Origin: Paramecium sonneborni
Lineage: Eukaryota > Ciliophora > Oligohymenophorea > Peniculida > Parameciidae
Assembly (NCBI GenBank): GCA_905182985.1
Contig: CAJJDN010000118.1
Location: 303,825-367,824, forward strand
Direction: 5' to 3'
DNA: 64,000 bases
The translations under genes and the position numbers were made by a program. This document shows, piece by piece, positions 14,550 to 27,326 of the stretch. A model generated the notes under the pieces. That model made no database searches. It saw nothing but the letters and a program-made list of their open reading frames with translations, and was not told where the DNA came from. Each line of letters opens with the position of its first letter. Within the stretch, counting starts at the first letter, position 1.

Positions 14550-15084
14550 ATAATTAGATACTAATCTTTTTTTTGGAATTTAGAAATTCTCTATTTTTAT
14601 CTATAAAAATTGAATGCAATCTAAAGAAAAAGATAATTAAATTAAAAAATGACTAATATGTCCACCATTAATTCCTTTCTCTGATGATACAACTCCATTA
14701 ACATTAGAAGAACTTAAATAAGAAATTGTGAAAGGAGTTTGGATTAGTATAGCAAAAGAAGTTAGACTGATTTTGTGAAATAATTCAATGATAATTTACC
14801 AGAAGGTATGAATCCATTTCAGTTAAACTAAAAAGCAAATCTAACTTAAAAGGATTTTGCACCTTTTAGATTAACAAAGGATAGCTAAATCAAAGAAAAT
14901 GATTTATTATATTAAAGAGAAAATCGTTTATTTTTAGGTGCAAGACCAGTTGATGGAAGAAGACCATTTCCAACTGAAAGGAGAACTTACAGTTTAAGTG
15001 ATGATCTTATAGATCCAGAAAGAACTGGATCAAATCCTATTATCATATTTATGAGCATTCTTATATTCAGTATTTGGATTTGAG
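14550..15084 (+). pseudogene. internally deleted copy of the APCDD1-like surface protein gene
   Basis: Direct comparison with 37792-39150 shows the same promoter-proximal sequence, the same start (ATGACTAA) and then a jump. About 590 bp of the source are missing after the first three codons. The copy resumes at the segment reading CCATTAATTCCTTTCTC and stays almost identical for about 105 bp. A second gap of about 255 bp follows, then a divergent 90-bp stretch, then near-identity through the last 190 bp, the stop and part of the 3' flank. The first junction throws the frame out and a TGA follows within 12 codons, so no related protein can be made. High identity in separate blocks with a diverged block between suggests a recent copy or gene conversion. 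Confidence 0.88.
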
Positions 15085-17033
15085 ATATAAATAAATAAAA
15101 TAAGCAAAATAATCATTATTCAAATATTAATAAATTATATATTAATTTTAAAGTTAGTCTTTAGATAAACTGCTTCTCAGAGCTCATTTATTATTCCTGA
15201 AGATACATTATTTAATGTTTTTTACTCTATTTACAATATAAAAAATAAATTAAAAAATATACAATATAAATTAATTATTTGATATTTATTTTTATTCTAT
15301 CAGATATTTTAATTTAGGATTTTTCCATGAATTGAAAAATTACAATTGTTACATAATAAAACATTGTTTTGCATTCTTCCAGCATTGATTTACACAAACA
15401 TAAAATATTCTCATCGTCAATTGGCAACTCTTATTTTAGGTGATAATGAACCAAATACTGAATGTATTTAAAGTTAAAAAAGAGGAAATAAATGAGGTAA
15501 ATGTTAATATAAAATGAAAAGAATATAAGCTAATAATTCAATTATCAATCTATTTATTCATAATATATATATATCATCGTAGCTCTCATTTATCTTATCT
15601 ATAATGAAAATTCCATCTCTTTGAATAAAGAATTTGGAATAATAGTGACTTGTTACAATTAAATTCATTGAAAATTCGGTGAGTTTCTAATTGTTTTTTA
15701 GTTAGTTTTTTCTTTAGATTAGCCCAAACCGTTCTTAATTGGGTTTCACTATGGTGACTAATGAGTTAAAATAAATGTTGCTATTTTAATAAACAACTTC
15801 CTTGAATAACGGAATTCCTAGCACAAGTAAAAATTATCTTTTCTTTTTTTTTTCTTTAGCTTAATTAAACAAATAAATTAGACTAAAATAAGCCAAATAC
15901 CTTAGCATAAGCATTTCTTATCAATATTAAATATAACCTAAAAAGTCTTCAAGTACCCTTCTATTAAAGTAATTATACTTAAGGGCCAATAATATTATTC
16001 TCTCTTGACTAATGTTTAGCATAATGTTGCATCAATAGAAATTATCTAATTTCTAAATGAGTGGTTTGAAATTAGTAAAGATATTTAATCTATCCTGACA
16101 TTTTTTTATTCTTTGTAAATTTGATTTCTTTTTTATTTATTTATCTCAGATAACCATATGCAGATTAGCTATGATATTAACTTTTGAATTCTTCAAAAAA
16201 ATATTCTCATTATTTTTATTTTTAAGTTAGTTACACTTAATACAATCAACGCCAGACTATTTCCATCTATAATGAGGAATAAAAACTTGCTCACGAACAA
16301 AAGGAGAACCATTGTTCTGGTAGCTTGTGGATATAGAAAATACAATATAAAAATAGTAATCAGGTATAAAACTGGGAACAAAGGGGCGTGTATTGGAATT
16401 TGTCCAGGTAGATAGAGTGAGTCAGATAAAATAGAACAAAATTAAACTAAATTGAGGTATTCATTAATATATTAACATTTTTTATTCTCTAAATTGGCTG
16501 TTTGTCATCAACTTCATAATATCAAATCAAGATTTTTTAAATATTGTAGGCATAAAATATAGTGATGCATGTTAAATAATCTTTTAATAAAGTTATAAAT
16601 AATTTATTACAATTAAGAAAAAATTAAAAAATTAAACTAATAATTTTAATAAATTCATTAACTGAACAAATTTAGTATCATTAGCGAATTTAAAAGTTAT
16701 AATTGCCGATCTTTTGTAAAACTAAGCATTTACTTTAAAAAATATAATTTTTCAATAGTTTTATCATAAGTTTCTAATTATCAAAATTTTTCAATTTTTT
16801 TGAAATTTGGATAATAAAAGGACTATAGAATTGTTCTTTACAAATTTTTAAATTTAATTCTTAAATTTTTCGTTATCTTAGTATGGGATGATAATTATAT
16901 TGATAAAAAATTTATTTTCAAGTAATAGTTTTATAAAATTATGTATTAAATTACCTAATTAAACAAATAAATTGAAGAAATCAATACATATAATTAGAAA
17001 TTCAATACTTAAAAACATATAAATTCATAAAAA
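15085..17033. other. gene-poor stretch with coding-like scraps
   Basis: Almost 2 kb without a gene I can define. A minus-strand open stretch at about 15590-15770 reads ETQLRTVWANLKKKLTKKQL and looks coding-like but is broken on both sides. A plus-strand 97-codon frame at 16272-16565 (MRNKNLLTNKRR...) has an unusual composition but no motif I trust. The remainder, especially 16560-17033, is low-complexity A/T. These may be remnants of genes or mobile elements, but I see no terminal repeats. Confidence 0.35.
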
Positions 17034-18497
17034 TCATAAGATTTTTTTTTAATTTTTTAAGTGATTTTTTTATAGATTAATTTCTTTCTCTAGCTTTGAA
17101 ATTAATGCTTATTTATATAAATGCATTTTTCTTGATACTTCATCATCTTAAATTCTATAATAATCAATTAATCCAGGATCTACAAGTTCATTTAACTCAC
17201 CTTCATTTAATGGTATCATTGTATTCCAATTTATTAATTAACCACATCCAAATTCACCTAAAGTGATAGTTTTTCCGGATTGTGCTCTAAAAACATTCCT
17301 TTTCTATTTTTATGCTTTCTAAGCAACCAAAGCCTTGATATATACAATTTCTTTTATAGCTATTTTTTGAATTTCTGCTACTCTTTTTAAATACAACAAA
17401 TTAACTTCTAAAATGATTTTAATTCCTACAATTTTAACATCATATTATTGGGGAGCTTCTTCTTACTTTTGAAGGATGTCTGTATTAGAAACACTTCCAC
17501 AATATGTTAGTCCTTCACACCCATCTACTTTTAACCAGATAGCATTGCAGAAATTACATTTTTTTATATAATTAAAACAATGTTATGCATTGCTCTATAG
17601 CTTCTTTTAAGTTAATTTAACAATCTTTTCAATATCATTTGCTAATTCTTTCTTTAGTTGATTATGAACTAGATACATAGCAAATTCATTTTCTTTTGCC
17701 AAAAGTTTTTAATAAATATGATCATTTTTTTTCAAAAACTTATTTACTATCGCTTCTGTTTATGACTTAGTAAACTGTATTAATGCTTATAATTTATTAG
17801 AAAGATCAGGTTCTGTATTAGGAAATTCAGTTATAGTTTATTAAATAATATTAAATACTTTTCTAAATTCCCTCAATGAATCTTCTGAATCACATTCTAA
17901 TTAATATTAAAATTAACCATCCTTATCTTCATAATCATTTAAGTCAAAATGTGTTAAATATTCTGAATCTAATAGTTCTACTTATTATTAGACTGATTTT
18001 AATAATATTTGATCAATTTGTTAACAGATGCTAATTCCTGAATCTTTTATTCCAACAAACATAACAGATCTGATATTTAGCTTAGCTAAATTGTTTATAA
18101 TAAACTCTTTGTCATTCTGAGGATTTTCTGAAAAATCAAAGCAAGTTATCACAGCAGTAATCATTGGTTTGTATCTTGCAAATACTTTTGTTCTTTCTTT
18201 AATTTCTTTCACTATATAATCCACACGTGCATGATTTTCAACAATCATGATTCTATTTAAAGGACCTTCAGATAAAGCCGCAAGTATCCCTCCATAACAT
18301 TTCATTTTATCATCTTATGCACCTATTCCTGGAGTATCCAATACTGTAAATCCCCTACCATAAATTGAATTCTTTTAGAAAGCAGCAAGAGTAACCGATC
18401 TTCCGCCTTATTAAACTTTTTCATTTGACCCAGTAATTTTATTATACAGAGTAGTTTTACCTGATCCTATTTTTCCAATTAAAACTATTTAAGGCAT
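17034..18497 (-). CDS. AIG1/GIMAP-like P-loop GTPase with C-terminal Cys-rich domain
   Basis: An intronless frame of 487 residues. The N-terminus is a GTPase: P-loop GKIGSGKTT (residues 8-16) and G3 DTPGIG near residue 52, followed by a PLNRIMIVENHARVD stretch as in AIG1/IAN proteins. The middle is helical and charged. The C-terminal third holds a Cys pattern, CNFCNAIWLKVDGCEGLTYCG, and later FGCGQLINWN. This resembles the zinc-binding module following the GTPase domain in ciliate and some nematode members of this group. Family GTPases act on membranes, often in defence or vesicle biology; the role here is unknown. The start is chosen because the P-loop begins six residues later. GTPase motifs look intact; the usual G4 motif is not obvious to me. 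Confidence 0.8.
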
Positions 18498-18574
18498 TTT
18501 ATTTGAAATTAATATTATTAGAGTTGTTATTTTATTTGAAATAAAAAGAGTAGCTTAAGAACTTTTGTTTAATT

Positions 18575-18850
18575 CTATAAGAATATTTTTAATATATTAA
18601 AATAAATATATCTATAATAAAATTATAACTAATTAAAAATAAAATAAATTAATGTGAATAAATAAAGAAATTTAAAGTTGTTTTTAAATAAAGAAATTTA
18701 TTAATAATAAAATCATTCAAATTTTAAAGTTTTGTTAAATTGAACAGATTTGGTATCTAGTGAGTGTAGCTCCAAAAGTTCTTCTACTAAAATTAAGATT
18801 AGTAATTGCAGTAGATTTTATTGTCGATGATGAATGATTACGTTAGTTTT
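18575..18850 (-). pseudogene. decayed inverted copy of the CFAP47 gene 3' end and flank (copy A)
   Basis: Read on the minus strand, this follows the last coding bases, stop and about 135 bp of 3' flank of the CFAP47-like gene (51331-51600). Markers are the reverse complement of the terminal block (CTCACTAGATACCAAATCTG), the TTAATTTTAGTAGAAGAAC segment and the A/T tail with TTTATTTAAAAAC. Identity is high but with small indels and an altered end near 18820-18850. No protein can be made from it. Sharing of 3' flank means it was copied as DNA. Confidence 0.85.
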
Positions 18851-18867
18851 ATAAAAGATCGACAATT

Positions 18868-19060
18868 AATATGGAAAAATTAGATTTGAAAATTTAATTA
18901 TTGAGGCTGATGATATGTGTTGATTTTATTAAATTAGAAGAACATTACCAAAATCTGAACGATTTCAAGCAAAACCTAAAGTTGGTACTAAAATTATTGT
19001 TAATAATTTTAAGATAATAAGAAAAAAATTTTTTTCAAATAATTATTTAAAAAAATTATC
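18868..19060 (+). pseudogene. decayed direct copy of a CFAP47 3' coding segment (copy B)
   Basis: A plus-strand segment aligning with about 51120-51310 of the CFAP47-like gene. Shared landmarks include the GCTGATGATATGTGTTG versus ACTGATGATATGTATTG block, GAACATTACCAAAATCTGAA versus GAACTTTACCAAAATATGAA, and ACTAAAATTATTGTTAATAAT. Identity is clearly lower than in the copy at 52510. It sits 17 bp from copy A but in the opposite orientation and covers the adjacent part of the source, so A plus B look like one copy broken and rearranged around an inversion point. Confidence 0.78.
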
Positions 19061-19239
19061 AATCTCCTATTAGAAATTTTATTAGAATTTTACATTATTA
19101 AATTGATGTGAATAGTTTACCAAACCTTATAGCATTACTTTGATTCTATTAAAATTGTTTTAATATATTAAACAAATTAGTTTTATTTTAAAAAATAATA
19201 AAATTATAATTTATTTCTTACAATAAACAAATAGTTAAA

Positions 19240-19635
19240 ATATCTTTAATTAATTAATAAGAATAAATAAATAATTTTAACACATATATATAATAAAGAA
19301 ATTTAATAATCATTCTTAATTTTTAAGTTTTCATTAATTGAATAGATTTGATATTGATACTTTTACTAAATTAAGATTAGTAATTGCAGTAGATTTTTTT
19401 TATAAGCAAGATGATGAATAGCCATATAAATTAAAATAAAATAGTTTATATTATTTTATAAGAAATTATTTTGTTTGAAATTACTATTATTAATAATAAT
19501 TTTAGTATCAACTTTGGGTTCTGCTTGAAATGGTTCATAATGTGGTAAAGTTCTTCTTATAAGAACAATGCCAATTATTAAATTTTCAAATCTAATTTAT
19601 CCATATTAAAAGAGAGTTGATGTAATAATTGTAAT
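19240..19635 (-). pseudogene. second decayed inverted copy of the CFAP47 gene 3' end (copy C)
   Basis: On the minus strand this region follows the source from its 3' flank through the stop and back to about 51100. Landmarks are AATTGCAGTAGATTTTTTTTATAAGC, TTATATTATTTTATAAGAAATT, ATAATAATTTTAGTATCAACTTT and CTAATTTATCCATATT. It is more diverged than copy A. Its far half and copy B derive from the same source part in opposite orientation, so B and C form an imperfect inverted repeat about 400 bp apart. Confidence 0.78.
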
Positions 19636-20384
19636 GAACATTAATTATTTTCAAAAAAAATAAATAATAATTAAATTTTAGCATTATTAAACTATTTTTC
19701 ATAAATTTTTATGCTTTTATACATTCTATTTAGTTTCAATTATAATTTTATTTATATTTATGATAACATATTTATACAACAAATTTTGGTAATAGAAATA
19801 AAATTCGTTAGAAATATTATTTAGGATAACAACAACAATATACTCTAATCTATTTATTTAATTTATCTTTATTTTTTCAATTAACTCTAATCTTCATAAT
19901 TGAAATACTCTTTAATTTATATCCAAAAACAAACTCTTATTTTTATTGATAATACTTATCTATAACCAATTTCTTATTATATTATCCATTGATTTAATTT
20001 ATTCTTTAATGATTGGTGATCTTTCTGATGAAAAACTTAAGAATTTGGAATACGAAACAAAGCATTTGAATTTAGACAGCCATGAACGATTAGAATATTA
20101 AAAATACAAAAATTTGCAAATTCGTAAATTATTATTTTTAATTATAAGTACCAGTAATTTCAGATATAGTTTATATACATACGATTGTATTTCTTAAATA
20201 TTTTATTATTTATTTTGATTTGCTCATTAAATCCTTTAAATTATTGTAAATTGTATTTCAAATGTTCTTATTTTTTTTGATTAATTTATAGTAGCTATTA
20301 TTTTGAATTATTTGATTTGGAAAATAAAAGAATAAGATTAATAATATAGAATGATAATAATTTATATTGATATACAGATAAATC
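19636..20384. other. intergenic with one small open frame
   Basis: AT-rich spacer. A 69-codon plus-strand frame at 20009-20218 (MIGDLSDEKLKNLEYETKHL...) starts with a plausible soluble helix and ends in TGA. It has no recognised relative and may be a relic exon. Nothing else was seen before the 3' end of the BEACH gene. Confidence 0.35.
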
Positions 20385-23300
20385 TCAATCTTATTAAAAG
20401 ATTCTCTAGTCTACTACCAATCCAAACTCTCCATCAGAAGTTCCAAATGCTAGGATTGTTCTATCTGATGATAAAGCGAAAGAACTGATATCATTCATTG
20501 ATTAATAACAATCAGTTAATTAAATTTCGTTTCTTTTTTGGAGAAAAGGAGTTGTCAACATCAAAATTTTCTTTTCCATACACAATGGTAAGACCTATTA
20601 AAATATAAATGGTATTTACAATAATATCAGTTAATTTAGAGTCTTTAACAACTTTAAGATGTCCTTAATTGACAACATATTATTTTAATTCATAATGGGC
20701 TAAGAATTATCCATTAATGCTATAAGAATAAATACTTTTATTTTCATAGAAAGCTATACCATATAGAGGTGTACAATAACTACAAACTTTATAAATAGGT
20801 AATCCTTTAGGATGTCTGTAGCTTCTTAAATATTTACCTGACCATTAATTATACATGTGAATCCAACTGTCACTTGAACAAGTTAATACAACTTTTAAAT
20901 CATTACATATAAATATATCTGTTATTGATTAATCATGATGATGATGTTTACTAATTGGAATATATGTATTATTTATAACTTTATAAATAATAAGAGTGCC
21001 ATCCTTACTTCCAGTAGCTAATATTCTCATTTTATAATCAAATCTCATGACAGTTATAGTATGTTCTTATTCAAATCTTTGTTCAGAAAGGATACCATTA
21101 TTATATATTAACATTCTTCCATCCCAAATACCTCCAACTAGAATTTATTTACCTCTATATAATATTGGTAATTCATCATAATTACAAGTCCAATCATAAA
21201 GATTTTAGTTTTCTTCAACAAATTTACCAAAATTAATTGATTATTCTTTTTAATTATTAAGATCAAACTTATTATCTTTTAATTCTAATTTAATAGTAGC
21301 GCATTCTCCATTTCTACGAATCAACCAAACTCTATTATCACTTAAGAATTATATTCTAATAATAGATTTGGATCTTTAATAATTTAATGATTAAGTTTAT
21401 GGATTATTTTATTTTTATCTAAAGATTCTTTTATCAATCTTTTCATCTACAATTCTAAAAACAATTTTAAATTTTCCTCTAGTTATATGAGGTCTATCCC
21501 AAATTTAACTTGGACATTAACCAAAATGTATTGCTTATGATTCAAGTGATATTTTTTATTTTTCATTTTTAATTGAATCCCAATCAATAGAATTTTCATA
21601 TGTTAAATAATAAAATGTATTTAAAGCTTTAACTGCTTCATCTCCTTTTTATTTATATCCAAAAATCAAATCAATCCAATGACAAATATTTTATGAAACA
21701 TAATCACTTTCTAATTCCATTCTATGTGCACAAATGAATAAATATGGATTCTATTAACTCCAAATAGGTAATTCAACATTATTTACTCTTTGACCAGTTT
21801 ATTATAATCCATAATCATATTTAGATAAATTTAGAAACATTTCAGGTAAATAAAAGAATTCAGGTATCAATTCTCTGACATCACTTAATTCTTCAACCGC
21901 ATTTCTGTAAGTTTCAACAAATGAAAAAAATAACCGATCTGCCAAATCAAATTTTCCTGATTATAATTCTTTAGCACCATCTGAAAATGGTTTTAATCTA
22001 ATTAAATAATGAAATATAATAGCAGGACTAGAATAATGACTTCCATAGTGAAATTATGGAACCTTATTAAAATGATCAATCATATTATATCTCTATTAAA
22101 AAACTTCAATTCTATCCTTTGTACCTAAAGCTCCCATACTTTTAGTGAGATCTCTATATTTATGTAACTGTTCACCATCATTCATTATCCATGGAAATAC
22201 TGGATATTATGTTAAATCCTTATTACTTCTTCCAGATACCTTATTCACTTTCATTAAATATTCAAAAGTTGTTATCTTATAATTATACCATTTATTCATT
22301 GCCTTACTTTCTAACATAATACTCATAGGATCCAATTTTCCAGATTGAATTCTAGGTTTAATATTTATTGTCCGATTTTTCTTTAAAGATATCAATTTTT
22401 CAATCGCTTTCTGATGATCTCCAATTTAAAAATTAAATACAAGAGTGCTACCTTCTAAAAGTGTTAATTCCAAAGATGTCCATCTTCCAATATATCTACG
22501 ATATTAGATATCATAAATTTATTCCAACTCCCATTACTTTACTAATTATGAATCCTCAGGAACTCTAAATTTTATTAAACTTTAATGAGTCTCTTTTTAA
22601 TTAATTGATTCAAAATAAAAAATCAAATGAGTATCACTTATTCTAAGAGAACCTATTCTTACTGTTAATGTCTTTATCCATTAAACTCTATTTAAAATAA
22701 CTTCATCTTCCTCATGCTATAAATTATAAAATGGTATTATTGTATCTAAGATTATCTCATGTATTTTCTTTCTTTATCTTTCTGGTTATTTCTTATCATA
22801 ATCTGCTAAATTCATTATTCTTGTATTTTATTGTTGGGATTACATTACATTATCAAACTAAGGGTAATCAAATAACTTTGCCTTCAATAATGGTCTTGAT
22901 TTTTATTTTGTTTCATATTTCCACATTTTCCATGTAAATCTATTATAATTCTTTTCCTTACATCTAATTTTATATGATATTTTCATAATGCATATCTAAT
23001 GAATCAAATGGTTTATCAATTTATGCCTTAAAATCAGGATGTGCCCACCATTAATTGAATACTCTAACTCTATTAAATGACTTTTTAAACATATATCGAG
23101 CTTATCTCTATTAAATTTATTCAGAATCTATTCTCTATATTTTTTAATCATACGAATATGTTGATGATTATGATATCCTATTTAAATTTTACTTATTATT
23201 TACATCTATGAAAACAACACTTCCTCAATACCCTAACGCTATTATTACAATTTATCTTATAAGGTCTTCTTTTTTTATGCAAATATTTTATATAATTCTT

Positions 23301-26300
23301 CAAAATCATCAATAGTTTTTATATAATACTCTTCATTCATAAAAAATGATTCCTATATTTTTTACAATAAAGTTTTATTTTCTACAAATACTTATTTTGC
23401 TGATATCATCCTTTCCATTATTAGTTTGTTATTTAATTTTAATGATTTTGCTTCATTTACATCAAATATATGAGAACTGTCTTTCTTAATTAAATCATTT
23501 AACATTTTAATTAAATATAATTTGTGTTGTTTATATCCTTCAAAAATAAGTGCTTAAAAAGATTCATTTTTATTTAAAATTTAAGTAAAAGAATCTACAT
23601 AAATAATTAAAAATTTAAATGAATAAAATAAACAATTTCTTACAATTTATAATAACTCTTATTTGATTTCCTTATCATAATTAATCTCCTTAATTTTATC
23701 CTCCATTTAATATAGAAAAATGAAATGTGATCCAATAATTGAATAGACAATTTTATCTTGCATTTCTTCTATTTCCTTATCTCTTAAAGTTTCAGATGAT
23801 ATAATGAGTGTTCTAATTAATTTATCCATTGTGTTCAATATAACTTATAATTATTTGATATTTTCACTACTCTAAACATTAAAGGCAAAGTATTCAGCAT
23901 TCAATTAAAGAAAGAGTTAACATACTTAAACAAATATAGGATTTTAATATTATTCTAGTCCAATATCAAATTAAAACATCATAGCAGCAAATGATTTTTA
24001 TGATTCTGTTTGATTTTTCTATTCTAAAATACCTAAAACTCCTTTTTAGACAATCTAATAATCATCTAATAAACTAATAATTTAAGGAGAAAATTTGGAA
24101 CAAAATTAATTAACAATATCACAAATATTCACAATTAGAATGTGATCAACCCATTATATGATTCCAAATTATTGTTTCCATTCTTAATGAATAATAAAAT
24201 AATAATTTACTTTTAGGCATTTCCTATTGTGAAATTGTTAACTTAAAAGAAATAGATGAGAATTTATGGAATTAATAATAATGTTCACTTTCTATAGATC
24301 TAGGATCAGCTGTTACAAGTCTAAATGTTTCAAAAATAGTAGAATATAAGTTAACCCAAAAGGTTGAGAACAATTCCAACTTAAGACAATCACTAAAAAA
24401 TTAAATGAACTATAATTACGATAAACTAGAAAGTAATTGTTTATATATTAATCTAATTAATAATTAGGTTGCCTACAAATTAGTCCTATCTTTATTCAAT
24501 TCTTCGATTACTCTACACTAACTCTATAAATTTGACAATCTTAAAAATCCATTTTTTTCATTTTGAATAGCAGCCTTGATAACATTACAATATAATTTTA
24601 AACCACTATCCCAAACCCAGAATTCAAATTAAGAAAGCTCTCTAATATTATATTGATGTTATATTTCCAAGAGTGTTTCTAAAATCCACCAATGGAACTC
24701 TTCATTATTCAATAGAAACATAGCACTAGCCTAATTCCATTTAATAAGCATGCATAAATCTTACATTATACGTCCTTTAACAGAATCTATACAATATTGA
24801 AAATAACTGATCAATAAAGATAGTCCACCATCTGATTTAATAATAAAGTTTTCATCTAGAAGAAGAGTATCTGAATTAGTTTTTCCCACTCTTGTTCTCA
24901 ACATCCATTCCATAATTGCAACATATAAAGGTTCATAATCTATAATTCTTCTATTTGGTTAGACTATCTTTTTTTTTTAAATGACATGCTACTTTTTTTA
25001 TTCCTCTATAGAATTTTATTATTCTTCTAATTAATGAAAGACTAAAGCTTAATTAATCAAGGGTTTTCTAGGTTAAATATCTTCATCTTCATCATCTGAA
25101 TATGTCTCTAATACTTCTACTGCAGCACTATTGCCTAGAGTATGAGCAATCCAATTAGCTATTTCTTTTTCATTTGAAGATTAATTTAAACGAATACTTT
25201 CTGCTATTAATTTTATACAACTAGTTTTCACATCAGGACATGAACAAGTTGTTAATAAATTCAATAACATTTACATTACTTCTTCTTAAATTAATATCTA
25301 TGATATAGGATTATTGCTCTTATTCTCATATTGAAATAATCCTTAAAGCTTTTTCAATAATAATTAGTAAAAACAAGGAGAACATTTCAAAGTGAAAACA
25401 CGTGCAATATCTATAATGTTTTATTTTTCTATCTTAGATTATGATTAAAATAATTTATAATGGAGAATTGCATCAATTATATCTAAGAATATTTATTAAA
25501 ATTATACTAAGATATGAATCTATTAATTAAGCAAGAGGTATTGTTGGTAATTTAAAATTTGTATATCCCATTTAATTTGCATGCTCTTCACAACATAATC
25601 TATTCTTTGGATCAATATCATAAATCAATATCTCCAATATTTTACTTATACCAAATATTTATATACAAAACTCAGGATTACTATTATAAATCACGCGAAT
25701 AAATTTAAGGTAATCTTAAATTATCGAAAAATTATCTAGTTTATAAATTTACACTCTCCATAAAAGATTACAAAAAAATTGCTATTTCAATTGTTTATTC
25801 TATATAGAATTATGTAATTATGAAAGTAATTCAATTGTTAAATTATTAATCATAGAAAGCCCAAAATCATTAAGTTTAAGGGCTATCAAACTTAAATATT
25901 CTATTCTTATTGCGTCTTACTGTGATTCTGGTCTTGATTTTATAACTTAACAAATTAGAGTCAATAATTCATTAAGTAAGGAATCATAAGGTTAAAGTCT
26001 TAAAAAAAGTAACAGAGGAACAAAATTTTCAATCCTACAAAATTATGAAAATTGTTATTTCTAAGTAATTCTTAAATAAAATCCACTATATGATTATAGT
26101 GCTCCGTTAAATTAATTAATAGGATCAGTAATAAAATTGGCTCTTGCTCTAAGTGGAGTGTAACATAATATTAATTTATTATTTCCATATTATTTATGTA
26201 AATTTTTTAAGTGATCATTAGATTAAATACCTAAGTTTTTGTCTCCACAGGTTAAATCACTATATGCATAATTGTTATTTATACTTCCCATCAAATCCAT

Positions 26301-27312
26301 CATTATAAATTAATAAACAAGTTACGTAACCATAAAAATTTGTAAAAAATTAAAATTCTATGACTGAAGAATCATTTGAAATTTCAGGAAAGTCTATTTT
26401 GATCTCCCTAAGTTATTGATTTCCGCAAGTCAAATAGAGATAATAAGATTCCTACATAAAGAACTTTTTCAATTGAATCTGAATACTTAAAGTTGACCAT
26501 TCTTAATAAGGAATCTCGATTAAACTTATAGGAACTTCATGATGAGGTGCTGTATTTAAATAATTAATGAATGATACAATTCAAATCCACATATTGATAA
26601 ACTAATTTATTTCCATTTAAAATAAACTGACATCCTTTTTTTTTATCAGACATTAAGTACATAATTTTAGTATCAACTTCAGATTTTATTTTTAAGGGAT
26701 AGAGCCATGTTTAGAGGGATAGGCCTTTGTTGAAAAGCCATTTCATTTCTCTAGTATCAACTACTAATCCACTATCTATGTAATTAAAGTAAAAAGAGGA
26801 ATATGGAGAATCATAACTATGTTCTGCAAACACTTTCTATAAAATGGAAATTAAAAAGTACTTATAATAATGATATGAATCTCTAAACTTTTTCATTTGT
26901 CAATTAAGAATTATACATTTAGTTTTTAATGAATATAAACATGCTCTTATAATTTCTCTTTGTCAAGGTAATAGCTTTTAAAAACCAATCAATAATCCGA
27001 AATAAGTATTGTGTATGCTGAAAAGTAAAGTATAATTGATACATGTTCATTTGTCAAACCCAACTCTAAGAGTAAATCTACAATTTGCTCATTTTGATTA
27101 TGAATTAATGCTAAAGCTTACAATGAGGAAGATTGTAATAATTATTTCTCTAAATAATTGTAAAACTTTAATTATTCTTCTAGGGATATTTGATTTAGAG
27201 ACTATAATGCCTTAAATAGACAATCAGGTCTTCTGACTATTTTATTTAATTTGTAATGTTGAACTAGAACTTGTCTGAATTGATCCTCAAAAATGGCATC
27301 AATTAATTACAT
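20385..27312 (-). CDS. large BEACH-WD40 protein (neurobeachin/LYST-like)
   Basis: A minus-strand gene of about 2,250 residues with several short introns. Those seen near the 5' end are 25, 25, 28 and 25 nt. Order: N-terminal helical region (MQLIDAIFEDQFRQVLVQ), a ConA-like lectin segment (GLVVDTREMKWLF... FYGYVTCLLIYNDGFDG), a long armadillo-like helical region, a PH-like domain, the BEACH domain ([54 protein letters not shown]) and WD40 repeats ending SSDRTILAFGTSDGEFGL. It is paralogous to the gene at 9001 and more complete at the N-terminus. Family role: membrane trafficking scaffold. The first ATG is the only Met in exon 1, placing the start 14 bp from the lectin-like gene's start on the opposite strand. 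I did not verify every intron in the 5 kb middle. Confidence 0.88.
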
Positions 27313-27326
27313 TTTATTAATATATA

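Noticed and set aside
16272..16565. 97-codon plus-strand frame considered as a Tc1/IS630-type transposase N-terminus
   Set aside because: The helix-turn-helix resemblance is too weak, there is no DDE domain downstream and no terminal inverted repeats.
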